Below, in pieces: positions 1 through 8,272 of a stretch of 64,000 nt of DNA; position 1 is the stretch's first letter; each line of letters opens with the position of its first letter. A program made the position numbers and the translations under genes. The stretch spans positions 5,876,001 through 5,940,000 of the forward strand of contig NZ_JAVDYB010000001.1 in the NCBI RefSeq assembly GCF_031458235.1, written 5' to 3'. A model generated the notes under the pieces. That model worked only from the letters and a program-made list of their open reading frames with translations, ran no database searches and was not told the DNA's origin. The stretch is from Catenuloplanes atrovinosus (GTDB lineage: Bacteria; Actinomycetota; Actinomycetes; Mycobacteriales; Micromonosporaceae).

Positions 1-7
1 GCCGGGC

Positions 8-1168
8 GTGCCGGCCGACCTGCCCTGGCACCGCGCCCACCGGCTGGCCGCCACGCTGCCCGTACCGCTTCCCGCGGAGCGGGTGCCGCTGGACCGCGCG
101 CACGGCCGCACGCTGGCCGAGCCGGCCGTCTCCGCCGCGCTGCTGCCCGGCACGGACACCGCCGCCATGGACGGGTACGCGATCGCCGGCCCTGCGCCGT
201 GGCGGATCACCGGCCGGGTCCTGGCCGGCCATCCGGCCACGGACGTGACCGCGATGGCGCCGGGCACCGCCGTCGAGATCGCCACCGGCGCGCCCGTCCC
301 ACCCGGCGCGGGCGCGGTGCTGCCGATCGAGCTCTGCCTGGTGGAGGGCGACACGGTCCGCCCGTCCGAGACCGGGCCCGGCCGCACCCACATCCGGTAC
401 ACCGGCGAGGACCTCACGCCCGGCCGGTTGCTCGCGCCGGCCGGCGCCCGCGTGACGGCCACGCTGACCGGCCTGGCCGCACACGCCGGCCTGGACGAGC
501 TGACGGTCCGCCGGAGCCCGCGGGTACGCCTGATCGCCACCGGCGACGAGGTGATCGGCTCCGGCGTCCCCGCCCCCGGGCAGGTGCGCGACGCGCTGAC
601 CCCGCTGCTCACCGCGCTGCTCGCGGGCACCGGCGCCACGCTGGCCGGGGCCGCGCACGTGCCGGACCGGGCCGAGCTGCTGGCGGAGTCACTGACCGGC
701 ACGGACTGGGACGTTGCGGTGGTGACCGGCTCGTCCTCGGTCGGCCGCGCGGACCATCTCCACGGCGTGCTCACCCGGGCCGGCGCGCGCTGGCACGTCG
801 ACGGGGTGGCCTGCCGGCCCGGTCACCCGCAGGCACTGGCCCGGCTCGGCACCGGCCAGTGGGTGGTGGGGCTGCCCGGCAACCCGTACGCCGCGCTGGT
901 CGGCGCCGTCACGCTGCTCCGCCCGCTGCTCGACGCGCTCCAGGGCCGCACCCGGCCCGCGCCGCTGCGGCTGCCGGTGGCCGGGAAGGTCCACCCGTAC
1001 GACGGCGGCACCCGGCTCGTCCCGGTGCACCTGACCGGCGGCCACGCCACCGCGATCCAGGGCGCGCGGCCGGCCAGCCTGCTCTCCGCCGGGACCGCGG
1101 ACGCGCTGGCGGTGATCCCCGCCGACTGGACGCCGGGCGCGCCCGCCGACCTGTTACCCGTGCAGTGA
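8..1168 (+). CDS. moeA: MoeA-like molybdopterin molybdenumtransferase
   Basis: The 386-residue product resembles MoeA, which inserts molybdate into adenylylated molybdopterin in the cytoplasm to complete molybdenum cofactor. Visible family signatures are the N-terminal AMDGYA motif near residue 53, ATGDEV near residue 178 and GLPGNPYAA near residue 285. The usual glycine-rich GG.S.G segment of the MPT-binding domain reads GSSSVGRAD, so this is a divergent, actinobacterial-type member. The GTG at position 8 is the first possible start; the window edge hides any upstream start, so the N-terminus may be incomplete by a few residues. Its 3' end overlaps the convergent DUF2000 gene by 15 bp. No other cofactor genes are visible. 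A MoeA-like paralogue without enzymatic activity cannot be excluded. Confidence 0.8.
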   Translation: MPADLPWHRAHRLAATLPVPLPAERVPLDRAHGRTLAEPAVSAALLPGTDTAAMDGYAIAGPAPWRITGRVLAGHPATDVTAMAPGTAVEIATGAPVPPGAGAVLPIELCLVEGDTVRPSETGPGRTHIRYTGEDLTPGRLLAPAGARVTATLTGLAAHAGLDELTVRRSPRVRLIATGDEVIGSGVPAPGQVRDALTPLLTALLAGTGATLAGAAHVPDRAELLAESLTGTDWDVAVVTGSSSVGRADHLHGVLTRAGARWHVDGVACRPGHPQALARLGTGQWVVGLPGNPYAALVGAVTLLRPLLDALQGRTRPAPLRLPVAGKVHPYDGGTRLVPVHLTGGHATAIQGARPASLLSAGTADALAVIPADWTPGAPADLLPVQ

Positions 1169-1573
1169 CGCGCCCTTGAGGATCTTGTCGACCGCGTTCT
1201 TCGGCGCGTGCAGGCCGATGCCGACCAGGTTCAGGTCGTCGCGCTTGACCCCGGCCACCGCCTCCCGGTTCGCCGCGTCGTGCCCGGTGGTGAACAGCTC
1301 CTCCGTGAAGATCGTCATGGGTACGCCGCGGGACAGTGCCCGCCCGTGCGCGGCGGTGAGCAGCGCGGCGTCCCCCGCGAAGACCAGCACCGGCTGCCCG
1401 AACATCGGTAGGTAGGCGGTGCCGTCGGCGTCCGCGTAGGGCTCGCCGAGCAGCGACGGCCGCGTGCCGGCGAGCCCGCTGATCAGGAAGGCGGTGACGT
1501 TCAGCCGCTGCCAGGTCAGCAGGTCGTCGCGGAGCAGAACAGCAATCTTGGTGTCGAACCGGACCGTACTCAT
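1154..1573 (-). CDS. DUF2000 family protein
   Basis: This 139-residue soluble protein matches the DUF2000 pattern (N-terminal FDTKIAVLLRDDLLTWQRLNVTAF-like opening, later MTIFTEELF and a C-terminal VGIGLHAPKNAVDKI segment). DUF2000 proteins have no established reaction; some resemble peptidyl-tRNA hydrolase folds. The ATG at 1573 is preferred over an in-frame GTG two codons upstream because it starts the conserved MSTVRFDTK region; no clear ribosome site decides between them. It is divergent from the AraC-type regulator starting 50 bp away, and this pairing suggests that the regulator controls it. No signal peptide or membrane segment is seen. Confidence 0.7.
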   Translation of the reverse strand: MSTVRFDTKIAVLLRDDLLTWQRLNVTAFLISGLAGTRPSLLGEPYADADGTAYLPMFGQPVLVFAGDAALLTAAHGRALSRGVPMTIFTEELFTTGHDAANREAVAGVKRDDLNLVGIGLHAPKNAVDKILKGASLHG

Positions 1574-1623
1574 GGGCACAGTCTCGTGCCGGGCCGAGGC
1601 GGTGGTCTTGTACGTTTCTCACC

Positions 1624-2478
1624 ATGCGTGAGCTGGTCACCGCCTGGCGGCCGACCGTGCCGGGCGTGCGCGAGGTCTTCCACGCCCGGTTCGTCGCCCA
1701 CGCGTACCCCGCGCACACCCACGACGCCTGGACGCTGCTGATCGTCGACGACGGCGCGATCGCGTACGACCTGGAGCAGCACCATCACGGCACCGGCGGC
1801 GCGATGGTGACGCTGCTGCCGCCGCACGTGCCGCACGACGGCCGCGCCGCCACCACGCACGGCTTCCGCAAGCGGGTGCTCTACCTCGACCCGGGCGTGC
1901 TGGGCGAGGACCTGATCGGCGCCGCCGTGGACCGCCCCGGCCTGGACGACGCGCCGCTCCGCCACCGCGTCCACCAGTTGCACGCGTCGCTGGTCAGCCC
2001 CGGTGACGCGCTGGAGGCGGAGAGCCGGCTGACGCTGATCCGCGACCGGCTGCGCGGCCACCTGCTTCCGCACGTCCCGGACGGGCCGCCGGCGGCCCGC
2101 GGCCTGGCCGGCGACCTGCGCGACCTGCTGGACCGGGACACCGTCACCGGCCTGACGCTGCGCGACGCCGCCGCCGAGCTGCACGCCCACCCGAGCCACC
2201 TGGTCCGCGCGTTCACCCGGGCGTTCGGCCTGCCGCCGCACCGCTACCTGACCGGCCGCCGGGTGGACGCGGCGCGCCGCATGCTGCTGGCCGGCATGCC
2301 GCCCGCGGAGGTCGCGACCGCGGCCGGCTTCCACGACCAGCCGCACCTCAACCGGCACTTCACCCGCGTCCTGGGCGTCACACCCGGCCGCTACGCGGCA
2401 CGATCACGAGCATCAGCGGGTACGCGGATGAGCGCCCCGGCCGCGACGGCCGAGACGCTCACCCGTACCCCCCGGTGA
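1624..2478 (+). CDS. AraC-family transcriptional regulator
   Basis: The 284-residue protein has an N-terminal cupin-like AraC sensor domain (about residues 15-95, rich in His: HAYPAHTHDAW, HVPHDG) and a C-terminal double helix-turn-helix (about 170-265) ending in the family signature around AGFHDQPHLNRHF and GVTPGRYA. It is a cytoplasmic DNA-binding regulator, probably of the divergent DUF2000 gene with which it shares a 50-bp intergenic space. The last 20 residues are low-complexity and likely unstructured. The ligand is unknown. The gene ends 2 bp before the convergent serine hydrolase stop codon, leaving no room for a terminator outside coding sequence. Confidence 0.85.
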   Translation: MRELVTAWRPTVPGVREVFHARFVAHAYPAHTHDAWTLLIVDDGAIAYDLEQHHHGTGGAMVTLLPPHVPHDGRAATTHGFRKRVLYLDPGVLGEDLIGAAVDRPGLDDAPLRHRVHQLHASLVSPGDALEAESRLTLIRDRLRGHLLPHVPDGPPAARGLAGDLRDLLDRDTVTGLTLRDAAAELHAHPSHLVRAFTRAFGLPPHRYLTGRRVDAARRMLLAGMPPAEVATAAGFHDQPHLNRHFTRVLGVTPGRYAARSRASAGTRMSAPAATAETLTRTPR

Positions 2479-2480
2479 AT

Positions 2481-3737
2481 TCAGTCGCCGACCCGCACCG
2501 CGCTCGGCAGGAGCGGGACGTTCGTGGCACCGGCCGCCCGACGCTGGTCGGCGCCGGCCACGGCCTCCGGCCCGCACAGCGACCCGACGATCAGGTTGTT
2601 GAGCGCCGTGATCATCTCCGGCGTGGACGCGAAGTTGATGCCGTAGTTACCGCCCCAGGCGAGCTGGGTGCGCCCGTCGGTCGAGGTGAGCACCTGCGTG
2701 ATCTGGCCGATCACGCCGCCGTCGTGGCCCCAGAAGGTGCCGCACGGCAGCTGCAGCGCGTAGATGCCGAGGCCGTACCGCAGCGCCTCGGGCATCTCCG
2801 GGTACCACGGCACCGTCTCCAGCATCGCCGCCTGCTGCGCCGGCTTGAGCAGCTTGCCGGTGATCAGCGCGCGGTAGAACGTGTTCAGGTCGGGCATGGT
2901 GGAGATCATCTCGCCGGCCGTCCACGCCCAGGTCATGTTGTAGACGCTGAAGTCCCGCAGCGTCACCTCGCCGGTCTCGGCGTCCGGCCACGGCACGTAC
3001 GCGCCCGCGTGCGGTCCGCGGATTCGCGGGTCGGCGCCCGGGAAGTAGGTGGTCCGCAGCCCCAGCGGCTTGATGATCCGCCGGTTGACCTCCTTCTCCA
3101 CCTCGTTGCCGGTCACCTTCTCGATGATCAGTCCGGCCAGGATGTAGTTGGTGTTCGAGTACGACAACAACTCGCCCGGCGCGCCCGTCTCCGGGAACGT
3201 CAGCCCGAGCCGGACGAGCTCGTCCGGCGCGAAGGTGCGGGTCTGCCACTCCTCCACCGCCTCGAGCGAGTCCAGCCCCAGCGTGTAGTTGCCGATGCCG
3301 CTGGTGTGGTTGAGCAGCATGCGCACCGTGATCGCCGGGTCCAGGCCGAAGCGCGGCAGCAGCTGATCCACGCTGGTGTCCAGCGACAGCCGGCGCTCGC
3401 CGACCAGTTGCAGCACCGTGGTGGCGACGAACGTCTTGGTGACGCTGCCGATCCGGTGCCGCGAGTCCGCCCGCGCCGGCGCGCCGCTCTCCACGAACGC
3501 CACGCCGGACGCGCCGGTGAACGTCTTGCCGTCCCGGCGGACCTGCGCGTACGACCCCGGCACACCGGACGCGGTGATCGCGTCCAGCAGTGGCTGGATC
3601 TCGCCCTTCAACGCGTTGCCCGGCGCGGCGAACGCCACCCCCGTGTGGGTCAGTGCCGCGGTCCCGGCCAGCACGATCGCGGCCACGGCCGCCCCGGCCC
3701 GGTTCCACAGTCCTCTGTTACGCCATGGTTTCGACAT
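2481..3737 (-). CDS. Secreted beta-lactamase-family serine hydrolase
   Basis: A 418-residue class C beta-lactamase/D-alanyl-D-alanine carboxypeptidase-type hydrolase. Residues 1-38 form a Sec signal (positive start, hydrophobic AAVAAIVLAGTAAL, cleavage near AFA-AP). The active-site SxxK is SVTK at about 98-101, the YxN motif is YSN in LLSYSNTNY, and a HDGG near residue 345 replaces the KTG box as is common in this family. It probably acts outside the cell on peptidoglycan peptides, D-amino-acid peptides or esters; the substrate cannot be told from sequence. The start ATG gives a normal signal peptide. It stands alone between a convergent AraC gene and a 550-bp non-coding stretch. Confidence 0.85.
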   Translation of the reverse strand: MSKPWRNRGLWNRAGAAVAAIVLAGTAALTHTGVAFAAPGNALKGEIQPLLDAITASGVPGSYAQVRRDGKTFTGASGVAFVESGAPARADSRHRIGSVTKTFVATTVLQLVGERRLSLDTSVDQLLPRFGLDPAITVRMLLNHTSGIGNYTLGLDSLEAVEEWQTRTFAPDELVRLGLTFPETGAPGELLSYSNTNYILAGLIIEKVTGNEVEKEVNRRIIKPLGLRTTYFPGADPRIRGPHAGAYVPWPDAETGEVTLRDFSVYNMTWAWTAGEMISTMPDLNTFYRALITGKLLKPAQQAAMLETVPWYPEMPEALRYGLGIYALQLPCGTFWGHDGGVIGQITQVLTSTDGRTQLAWGGNYGINFASTPEMITALNNLIVGSLCGPEAVAGADQRRAAGATNVPLLPSAVRVGD

Positions 3738-4285
3738 GCGTCCATCCTGGGCGGCCCCCGGCCCCCGGGTCGTCGCCCGCGCAGCGGAACCCCGTCTCCT
3801 CCTCGGGACGGACCTTTCCCCGCCGCCCTCCCCGTCCGAGAGGACACCGATCCCCGAGGGGTGGAGATCGAAGATCCACTCCGCCAGACCGCGATCTGCG
3901 ACCTTGCAGAATGGGGTCTGGCTTTATGCCCGGAGGCGTGCCAGACTTATTTTCACGGTTGGAGCGGCACTGCAGATCGGTACTTACAACGGCATTTCGG
4001 CGGGTCAGCGCACGGCCTCCCGAGTCGCCGGCAAGAGAGCGGACGAAGGCACCTGGCGGCAACCGGGTGCCTTCGTAGTGTCCGGCCAAGGTCATCTTCG
4101 CGAGCCCACCGCTACTGACTCCCAGAACAGCGACGCATCGACGGTCGCAATATCAGCCGGTCGCCAGCACAACGGCGAGTCGGCCACACCGGCGGTTGTC
4201 AACCCCGTAAGATGGATCGCATAGTGCGACCTCGCAGATCGCTTTCTGCAGCGGGTGACCTTCCTACATAGGGGATCTGGACGTC
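3738..4285. other. Non-coding stretch with inverted repeats
   Basis: No convincing gene is seen in these 548 bp, which are less GC-rich than their surroundings. They hold a 10-bp stem hairpin at 4044-4075 (CGAAGGCACC, 12-nt loop, GGTGCCTTCG) that could end a transcript, and 11-bp inverted copies GCGATCTGCGA (3891-3901) and TCGCAGATCGC (4232-4242). The region presumably contains the promoters of the serine hydrolase (leftward) and the XRE regulator (rightward). Confidence 0.5.
4225..4242. promoter_or_regulatory. Candidate operator before XRE regulator
   Basis: The small palindrome TGCGA-CC-TCGCA (4225-4236) overlaps TCGCAGATCGC, whose inverted copy lies 340 bp upstream at 3891-3901. It sits about 50 bp before the XRE-DUF5753 start codon, a position suited to autoregulation. 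Function is inferred only from position and symmetry. Confidence 0.3.
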
Positions 4286-5215
4286 ATGACCACGCCTCCG
4301 GGCGAATCGCCGGCCGTCGCGCGACGTCGGCTGAGGCTCGCGCTGCGGCGCGCCCGCGAGGAGATGGGCTACACCCAGCACCAGGTCGCCGAGGAGATGG
4401 AGTGGTCCATCTCCAAGGTCATGCGCATCGAGAGCGGCGAGGTCACCGTCTCGGTCAACGACACACGCTCGCTGTTGACGTACCTCGGCGTCACCGACCG
4501 CGAAGAGGTCGCGCGGCTCGTGCAGTCCGCGCGCGACGCGCGCAAGCGCGAGTGGTGGGACGAGCCGCGCTACCGCGAGCACGTGCCGCCCGCGCTGCGC
4601 CGCCTCATCCAGTTCGAGACCGAGGCGCGGAGCATCCGCTACTTCTTCCCGATGATCATCCCCGGTCCGCTCCAGGTGCCGGACTACGCGCGGGCCATCC
4701 TCCGGGCCCACTTCGGCGACGTGGACACCGAGCTCACCGCCGCGCGCCTGGAGGCACGTCAGCGGCGCCGCCAGGCGTTCCTGGGCCGGCGCGACGCGCC
4801 GGACGTCCGGTTGCTGCTGGACGAGTCCGTGCTCCAGCGCACGCTGGGTGACTTCGGCCTGCTGTCGAAGCAACTGTTCGACCTGCATGCCCTGGCCGGG
4901 CAGGGGCGGGTGACGGTGCGCATCATCCCCTTCACCGCCGCCGTCGCGCTGCCGCTGCTGGGCACCTTTGAGATCTACGGCCTCGGTGGCGGCGACTCCG
5001 CCCTCGAGGACGGGGACAACGGCGTCGACGACGCCGTGATGTATCGCGAGAGCAACCTTCTCGACGAACTCGTGGAGGACCAGGCAGCCGTCAGCAGACA
5101 TCTGACGGTTTTCGAGAATCTCTGGGCCGGCGCCCATGACGAGGCGACCTCCATCCAGATGATTCAGGAGGCCGCGGAGAAAGCCGCCGCCGCCTCCGCC
5201 GGGTCAGGCAGATAG
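4286..5215 (+). CDS. XRE-type HTH regulator with DUF5753
   Basis: A 309-residue cytoplasmic regulator with an N-terminal Xre/Cro helix-turn-helix (about residues 12-68; MGYTQHQVAEEMEWSISKV) followed by the DUF5753 domain (about 95-285; EARSIRYFFPMIIPGPLQ is the characteristic opening). Such proteins are abundant in Streptomyces and relatives, usually next to DUF397 genes; WhiJ-like members influence development and antibiotic production. The ATG is preceded by GGA at good spacing. Two DUF397 genes follow on the same strand, consistent with a regulator/partner module. The ligand or signal is unknown. Confidence 0.88.
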   Translation: MTTPPGESPAVARRRLRLALRRAREEMGYTQHQVAEEMEWSISKVMRIESGEVTVSVNDTRSLLTYLGVTDREEVARLVQSARDARKREWWDEPRYREHVPPALRRLIQFETEARSIRYFFPMIIPGPLQVPDYARAILRAHFGDVDTELTAARLEARQRRRQAFLGRRDAPDVRLLLDESVLQRTLGDFGLLSKQLFDLHALAGQGRVTVRIIPFTAAVALPLLGTFEIYGLGGGDSALEDGDNGVDDAVMYRESNLLDELVEDQAAVSRHLTVFENLWAGAHDEATSIQMIQEAAEKAAAASAGSGR

Positions 5216-5264
5216 ATCATCGGAACAGCTCCGGGCAGTCCGGGGCCCTAGAAAGGCACAACCA

Positions 5265-5465
5265 GTGACATCGCACAACACCCTCGCAGGCTGGCAGCGT
5301 AGCTCGTACTGCGGGAACGGCGCCTGTGTCGAGATCGCTTCGGACGACGCGCGCCGATACATGCGGGACGCCAAGGAGATCCAGAGCCCGATCCTGGCCT
5401 TCTCCAACGCGGCCTGGGGCTCCTTCATCTCCGACATCAAGAGCGGCCAGATCAGCACTAAGTGA
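5265..5465 (+). CDS. DUF397 protein (first copy)
   Basis: A 66-residue DUF397 protein with the family hallmarks W-x-x-SSYC-GNGACVEIA near residues 9-24 and a C-terminal FSNAAWGSFISDIK segment. It starts with GTG behind a GAAAGG ribosome site, 49 bp after the XRE-DUF5753 gene. DUF397 partners are thought to modulate the adjacent XRE regulator, by analogy with WhiJ and its small partners; biochemical function is not established. It is cytoplasmic and has no membrane segment. Confidence 0.85.
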   Translation: MTSHNTLAGWQRSSYCGNGACVEIASDDARRYMRDAKEIQSPILAFSNAAWGSFISDIKSGQISTK

Positions 5466-5639
5466 CGACCGATCAAGAGGGTGCGGGCGTGCAGACGGTC
5501 GCACCCCCTTGGAAAGGATGAATGAACCGGGACTGACTGGTATACAACGGACGCCACCGGTGCCTACCCCGTGACACTGGTTCCCTACTGTGCGCTCATA
5601 TGCCTATGGTGGAGGACGAGGCACAGGGAGGGAGCACCC

Positions 5640-5837
5640 ATGCAGACCGATCTGCAGCTGCGGTGGCACCGCGCCTGCGGTTCCAGCGCATGCGTGGAGG
5701 TGGCGACGACGCCATCGGCCGCGTACGTGCGCGACTCCGAGGCACCACAGGGTGACCGGCTTGCCGTGTCGGCGCCCGCCTGGAGCGCGTTCATCACCGC
5801 CGTCGCCGAGGACGGCATTCCGACCGACCGTCACTAG
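5640..5837 (+). CDS. DUF397 protein (second copy)
   Basis: A 65-residue second DUF397 protein: RWHRACGSSACVEVA near residues 7-21 and VSAPAWSAFITAV near the end align with the first copy, but overall identity is low. The ATG at 5640 follows GGGAGGGAG at 5626-5634, which decides the start against upstream in-frame codons. It lies 174 bp after the first copy, so it may have its own promoter. Two diverged DUF397 partners for one XRE regulator suggest an old duplication or a second regulator elsewhere. Confidence 0.8.
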   Translation: MQTDLQLRWHRACGSSACVEVATTPSAAYVRDSEAPQGDRLAVSAPAWSAFITAVAEDGIPTDRH

Positions 5838-5884
5838 TGCGCACAGCGGGGGCGGGGCCCAGGCCGCCCCTGGCCGAAAGCGGA

Positions 5885-6490
5885 TCAGCCGGACCGTCGC
5901 TCCGCGGTCCGTTCGACGAGGCCCAGCAGGTCCTCCAGGTCCGCCTCGAACTCCGCGTCGCGCTCCTCCGCGGAGCCGGCCGTGAATCGCCCGGTCACCT
6001 CCGAGGCGCCGTAGCCGAGCGCGAACGTCGACAGCATCCGCTGCAACCGCAGCACCTCCGCGCGGGCCACGCCGGCGTCGCGCAGCGCGTCGCGGATGCG
6101 TTCCTGCACCCGGTCCGCGTCGTCGCCCGCCTCCGCCGCCGGACGCGCTACCAGCAGCGGGTACGCACCGGGATGCGCGTGCGCCAGGTCGCGCGCCGCA
6201 CGGGCGATCGCGCGCAGCCGGTCCCGCCAGTCGCCGTCCGACTCCGACGAGTCGTGCAGTTCCTCCAGCAACTGCCGCACCAGGCCGTCGAGCAGCGCCT
6301 CCTTGTTCCCCACATACGGGTAGAGCGCCATCGAGCTGAGTCCGACCCGGCGTCCGACGGCACGCATCGAGACCGCGTCCAGGCCGGCTTCGTCCGCGAG
6401 TGCCATGGCCTGCCGCAGGATCACCCGCTGCTTCTCGTCCACCTCACCGAACGTAGAGCGAATCCCGTCCGTACGCGGGCGAATCAGCAC
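5885..6490 (-). CDS. TetR-family transcriptional regulator
   Basis: From the GTG at 6490 the product is 201 residues, normal TetR length. The N-terminal HTH (about residues 17-60) reads ALADEAGLDAVSMRAVGRRVGLSSMALYPYVGNKEALLDGL, a textbook TetR DNA-binding pattern. The C-terminal domain resembles the TetR_C group common in actinomycetes. The GTG lies inside the last codons of the upstream small ORF (7-bp overlap), implying translational coupling. An upstream extension of the frame exists but is Pro/Arg-rich and antisense-like, so it was rejected. Targets are unknown; the divergent fasR promoter 400 bp away is one possibility but nothing visible supports it. Confidence 0.85.
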   Translation of the reverse strand: MLIRPRTDGIRSTFGEVDEKQRVILRQAMALADEAGLDAVSMRAVGRRVGLSSMALYPYVGNKEALLDGLVRQLLEELHDSSESDGDWRDRLRAIARAARDLAHAHPGAYPLLVARPAAEAGDDADRVQERIRDALRDAGVARAEVLRLQRMLSTFALGYGASEVTGRFTAGSAEERDAEFEADLEDLLGLVERTAERRSG

Positions 6491-6732
6491 CAGCGGCGCG
6501 GCGGGCGGCCTCGGCCGATCTTGCGGCGGCGGGGGCGGACCGCGCCGTGCAGGTGCGCGCCGGCCCAGCCGTTGAGGCGGGTCTGGCAGCCGCCCGGGTT
6601 GCCGGAGCCGGGCAGCGGCAGCTCCGTGACGTCCTCCGGAGAAGCGTGGGAGCGGTGCTGGCGGGGAACCACCCGGCCACCGCATCCGTTGTCGTCCGGC
6701 TCGGGGAAGTCCGCTGGACCTTCCTCCGCCAT
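6484..6732 (-). CDS. Small unknown protein coupled to TetR gene
   Basis: An 82-residue ORF starts with ATG at 6732 behind the strong ribosome site AAGGAGGAG and ends in TGCTGA overlapping the GTG start of the TetR gene. The product has an acidic N-terminus (MAEEGPADFPEPDDNG), a Gly/Pro-rich middle with two Cys, and a very basic C-terminal tail (RPRRRKIGRGRPPRRW). I do not recognise the family. The ribosome site and overlap are good evidence that it is translated; it could be a real small protein or a translated leader controlling TetR synthesis. Confidence 0.55.
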   Translation of the reverse strand: MAEEGPADFPEPDDNGCGGRVVPRQHRSHASPEDVTELPLPGSGNPGGCQTRLNGWAGAHLHGAVRPRRRKIGRGRPPRRWC

Positions 6733-6889
6733 GTGCTCCTCCTTGCTGAACCCGTTCCGTGCGGTGCGCGCGGTCGACCATGCGCGCCCCCGCGGTCGCA
6801 CCCGTCGAGAGTAAGCGGTTTCAGGCGCCGTGGGGGCCTCACACGCTGCGGTGAACATCACTCGCGTCCATGCCTTGATCAGGTAATAC

Positions 6890-8194
6890 ATGGTCATCCG
6901 GGACGCGCCGCGCGGGGCGCCGGGAGCGTCGTGGCAGGCTTGGCCGGTGGCGAATGCGGCGGACGGTACGGCGACGGGCGGCACCAGGGCCGGCGAGCCG
7001 GAGGGCGGCGAGCTGGCCGCCACGGTACGGCGCATCGAGCGGAGCGCGGGCGGCCTGGCCACCGCCGCGATCGCCCGGATGGACGAGACGCTGCCGTGGT
7101 TCCGGGAGTTGCCGGCCGACCAGCGGTCGTGGGTGATGCTCGTCGCACAGGCGGGCGTCCGGTCGCTGGTGGAGTGGCTGCGCGCCGGCGGCAACACGCA
7201 GGAGGTCTCCGACGAGGTCTTCGCGACCGCGCCCCGCGCGCTGGCCCGGGCGATCTCGTTGCAGCACACGGTCGCGCTGGTCAAGGTGACCATCGACGTG
7301 GCCGAGGAGCAGGTGCCGGAGCTGGCCGCGCCGGGCGAGGAGGTCGCGCTGCGGGAGGCGATGCTCAAGTTCTCCCGGGAGATCGCGTTCGCGGCCGCGC
7401 GGGTCTACGCGCGGGCCGCCGAGTCGCGCGGCACCTGGGACGCCCGGCTGCAGGCGATGCTGGTGGACGCGCTGCTGCGCGGCGACTCCTCGGACGTGCT
7501 GGCCAGCCGGGCGGCGGCGCTGGGCTGGGCGGACGCGGCGCCGGTGGCGGTCGCGGTGGGCCGCTCCCCCGGCGGCGAGCTGGCCGCGGTGCTGCACGGG
7601 TTCTACCGCTCGGCGCGGCGGCTGGGCGTGGAGCTGGTCGGCGGCGGGCACGGCGACCGGCTGGTGCTGGTGATCGGCGGCGCGCCGGACCCGGTGGTGA
7701 CCGTGCAGCGGCTGCTGGAGGGGTTCGGCGAGGGCCCGGTGGTGGTCGGCCCGACCGTGCCGAGCCTGGACGCGGCCACCGAGTCCGCGCGCGCGGCGCT
7801 GACCGGCTACCGCAGCGCGGTGGCGTGGCCGTCGGCACCGCGCCCGGTCGCGGCGGACGACCTGCTGCCGGAGCGGGCGCTGGCCGGCGACGCGGAGGCG
7901 CGGCGCACGCTGCGGGACTCGGTCTACGGCGCGCTCACCCGGGCCGGCGGCGAGCTGATGGAGACGCTGGACGCGTTCTTCGCGGCCGGTGGCGTGCTGG
8001 AGAGCGCGGCGCGCGGCCTCTTCGTGCACCCGAACACGGTCCGCTACCGGTTGAAGCGGATCGCGGAGGTGACCACCTTCTCGCCGCTGAACCCGCGGGA
8101 CGCGTTCGCGTTGCGGATCGCGCTCACCATCGGCCGCCTCGATCCGCCGAACGCGGTGTTGCCTCCGTCACGCGCCATGCCCCGCCAGCCGTAG
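6890..8194 (+). CDS. fasR: FasR-type PucR regulator of fatty acid synthesis
   Basis: A 434-residue regulator with an N-terminal sensory region, a GGDEF-like/PucR middle domain and a C-terminal PucR HTH (about residues 345-410; AARGLFVHPNTVRYRLKRIAEVT). Its position directly before fabD-fabH-acpP-fabF matches FasR of Streptomyces, a transcriptional activator of that operon known to affect triacylglycerol accumulation. The ATG at 6890 has only a weak ribosome site; GTG at 6947 is an alternative that would remove a low-complexity N-terminus. The target is likely the palindromic promoter at 8197-8234. Cytoplasmic; the effector is probably a fatty-acid-derived metabolite, by family analogy. Confidence 0.88.
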   Translation: MVIRDAPRGAPGASWQAWPVANAADGTATGGTRAGEPEGGELAATVRRIERSAGGLATAAIARMDETLPWFRELPADQRSWVMLVAQAGVRSLVEWLRAGGNTQEVSDEVFATAPRALARAISLQHTVALVKVTIDVAEEQVPELAAPGEEVALREAMLKFSREIAFAAARVYARAAESRGTWDARLQAMLVDALLRGDSSDVLASRAAALGWADAAPVAVAVGRSPGGELAAVLHGFYRSARRLGVELVGGGHGDRLVLVIGGAPDPVVTVQRLLEGFGEGPVVVGPTVPSLDAATESARAALTGYRSAVAWPSAPRPVAADDLLPERALAGDAEARRTLRDSVYGALTRAGGELMETLDAFFAAGGVLESAARGLFVHPNTVRYRLKRIAEVTTFSPLNPRDAFALRIALTIGRLDPPNAVLPPSRAMPRQP

Positions 8195-8196
8195 CT

Positions 8197-8234
8197 TTGT
8201 AGGTATCTCACAAAACCGTTAGTGTGGTTTGGTG
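8197..8234 (+). promoter_or_regulatory. fab operon promoter with FasR-like palindrome
   Basis: TTGTAG (8197-8202) and TAGTGT (8220-8225) are spaced 17 bp and form a plausible vegetative promoter. Overlapping it is CACAAAACC (8209-8217), 8-bp gap, GGTTTGGTG (8226-8234), an inverted repeat with one mismatch. Its place between fasR and fabD makes it the best FasR operator candidate; binding is inferred. Confidence 0.55.
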
Positions 8235-8272
8235 CCTGTCAGCAGCGATAGACGGCGCCGGCATCCCGCAGA

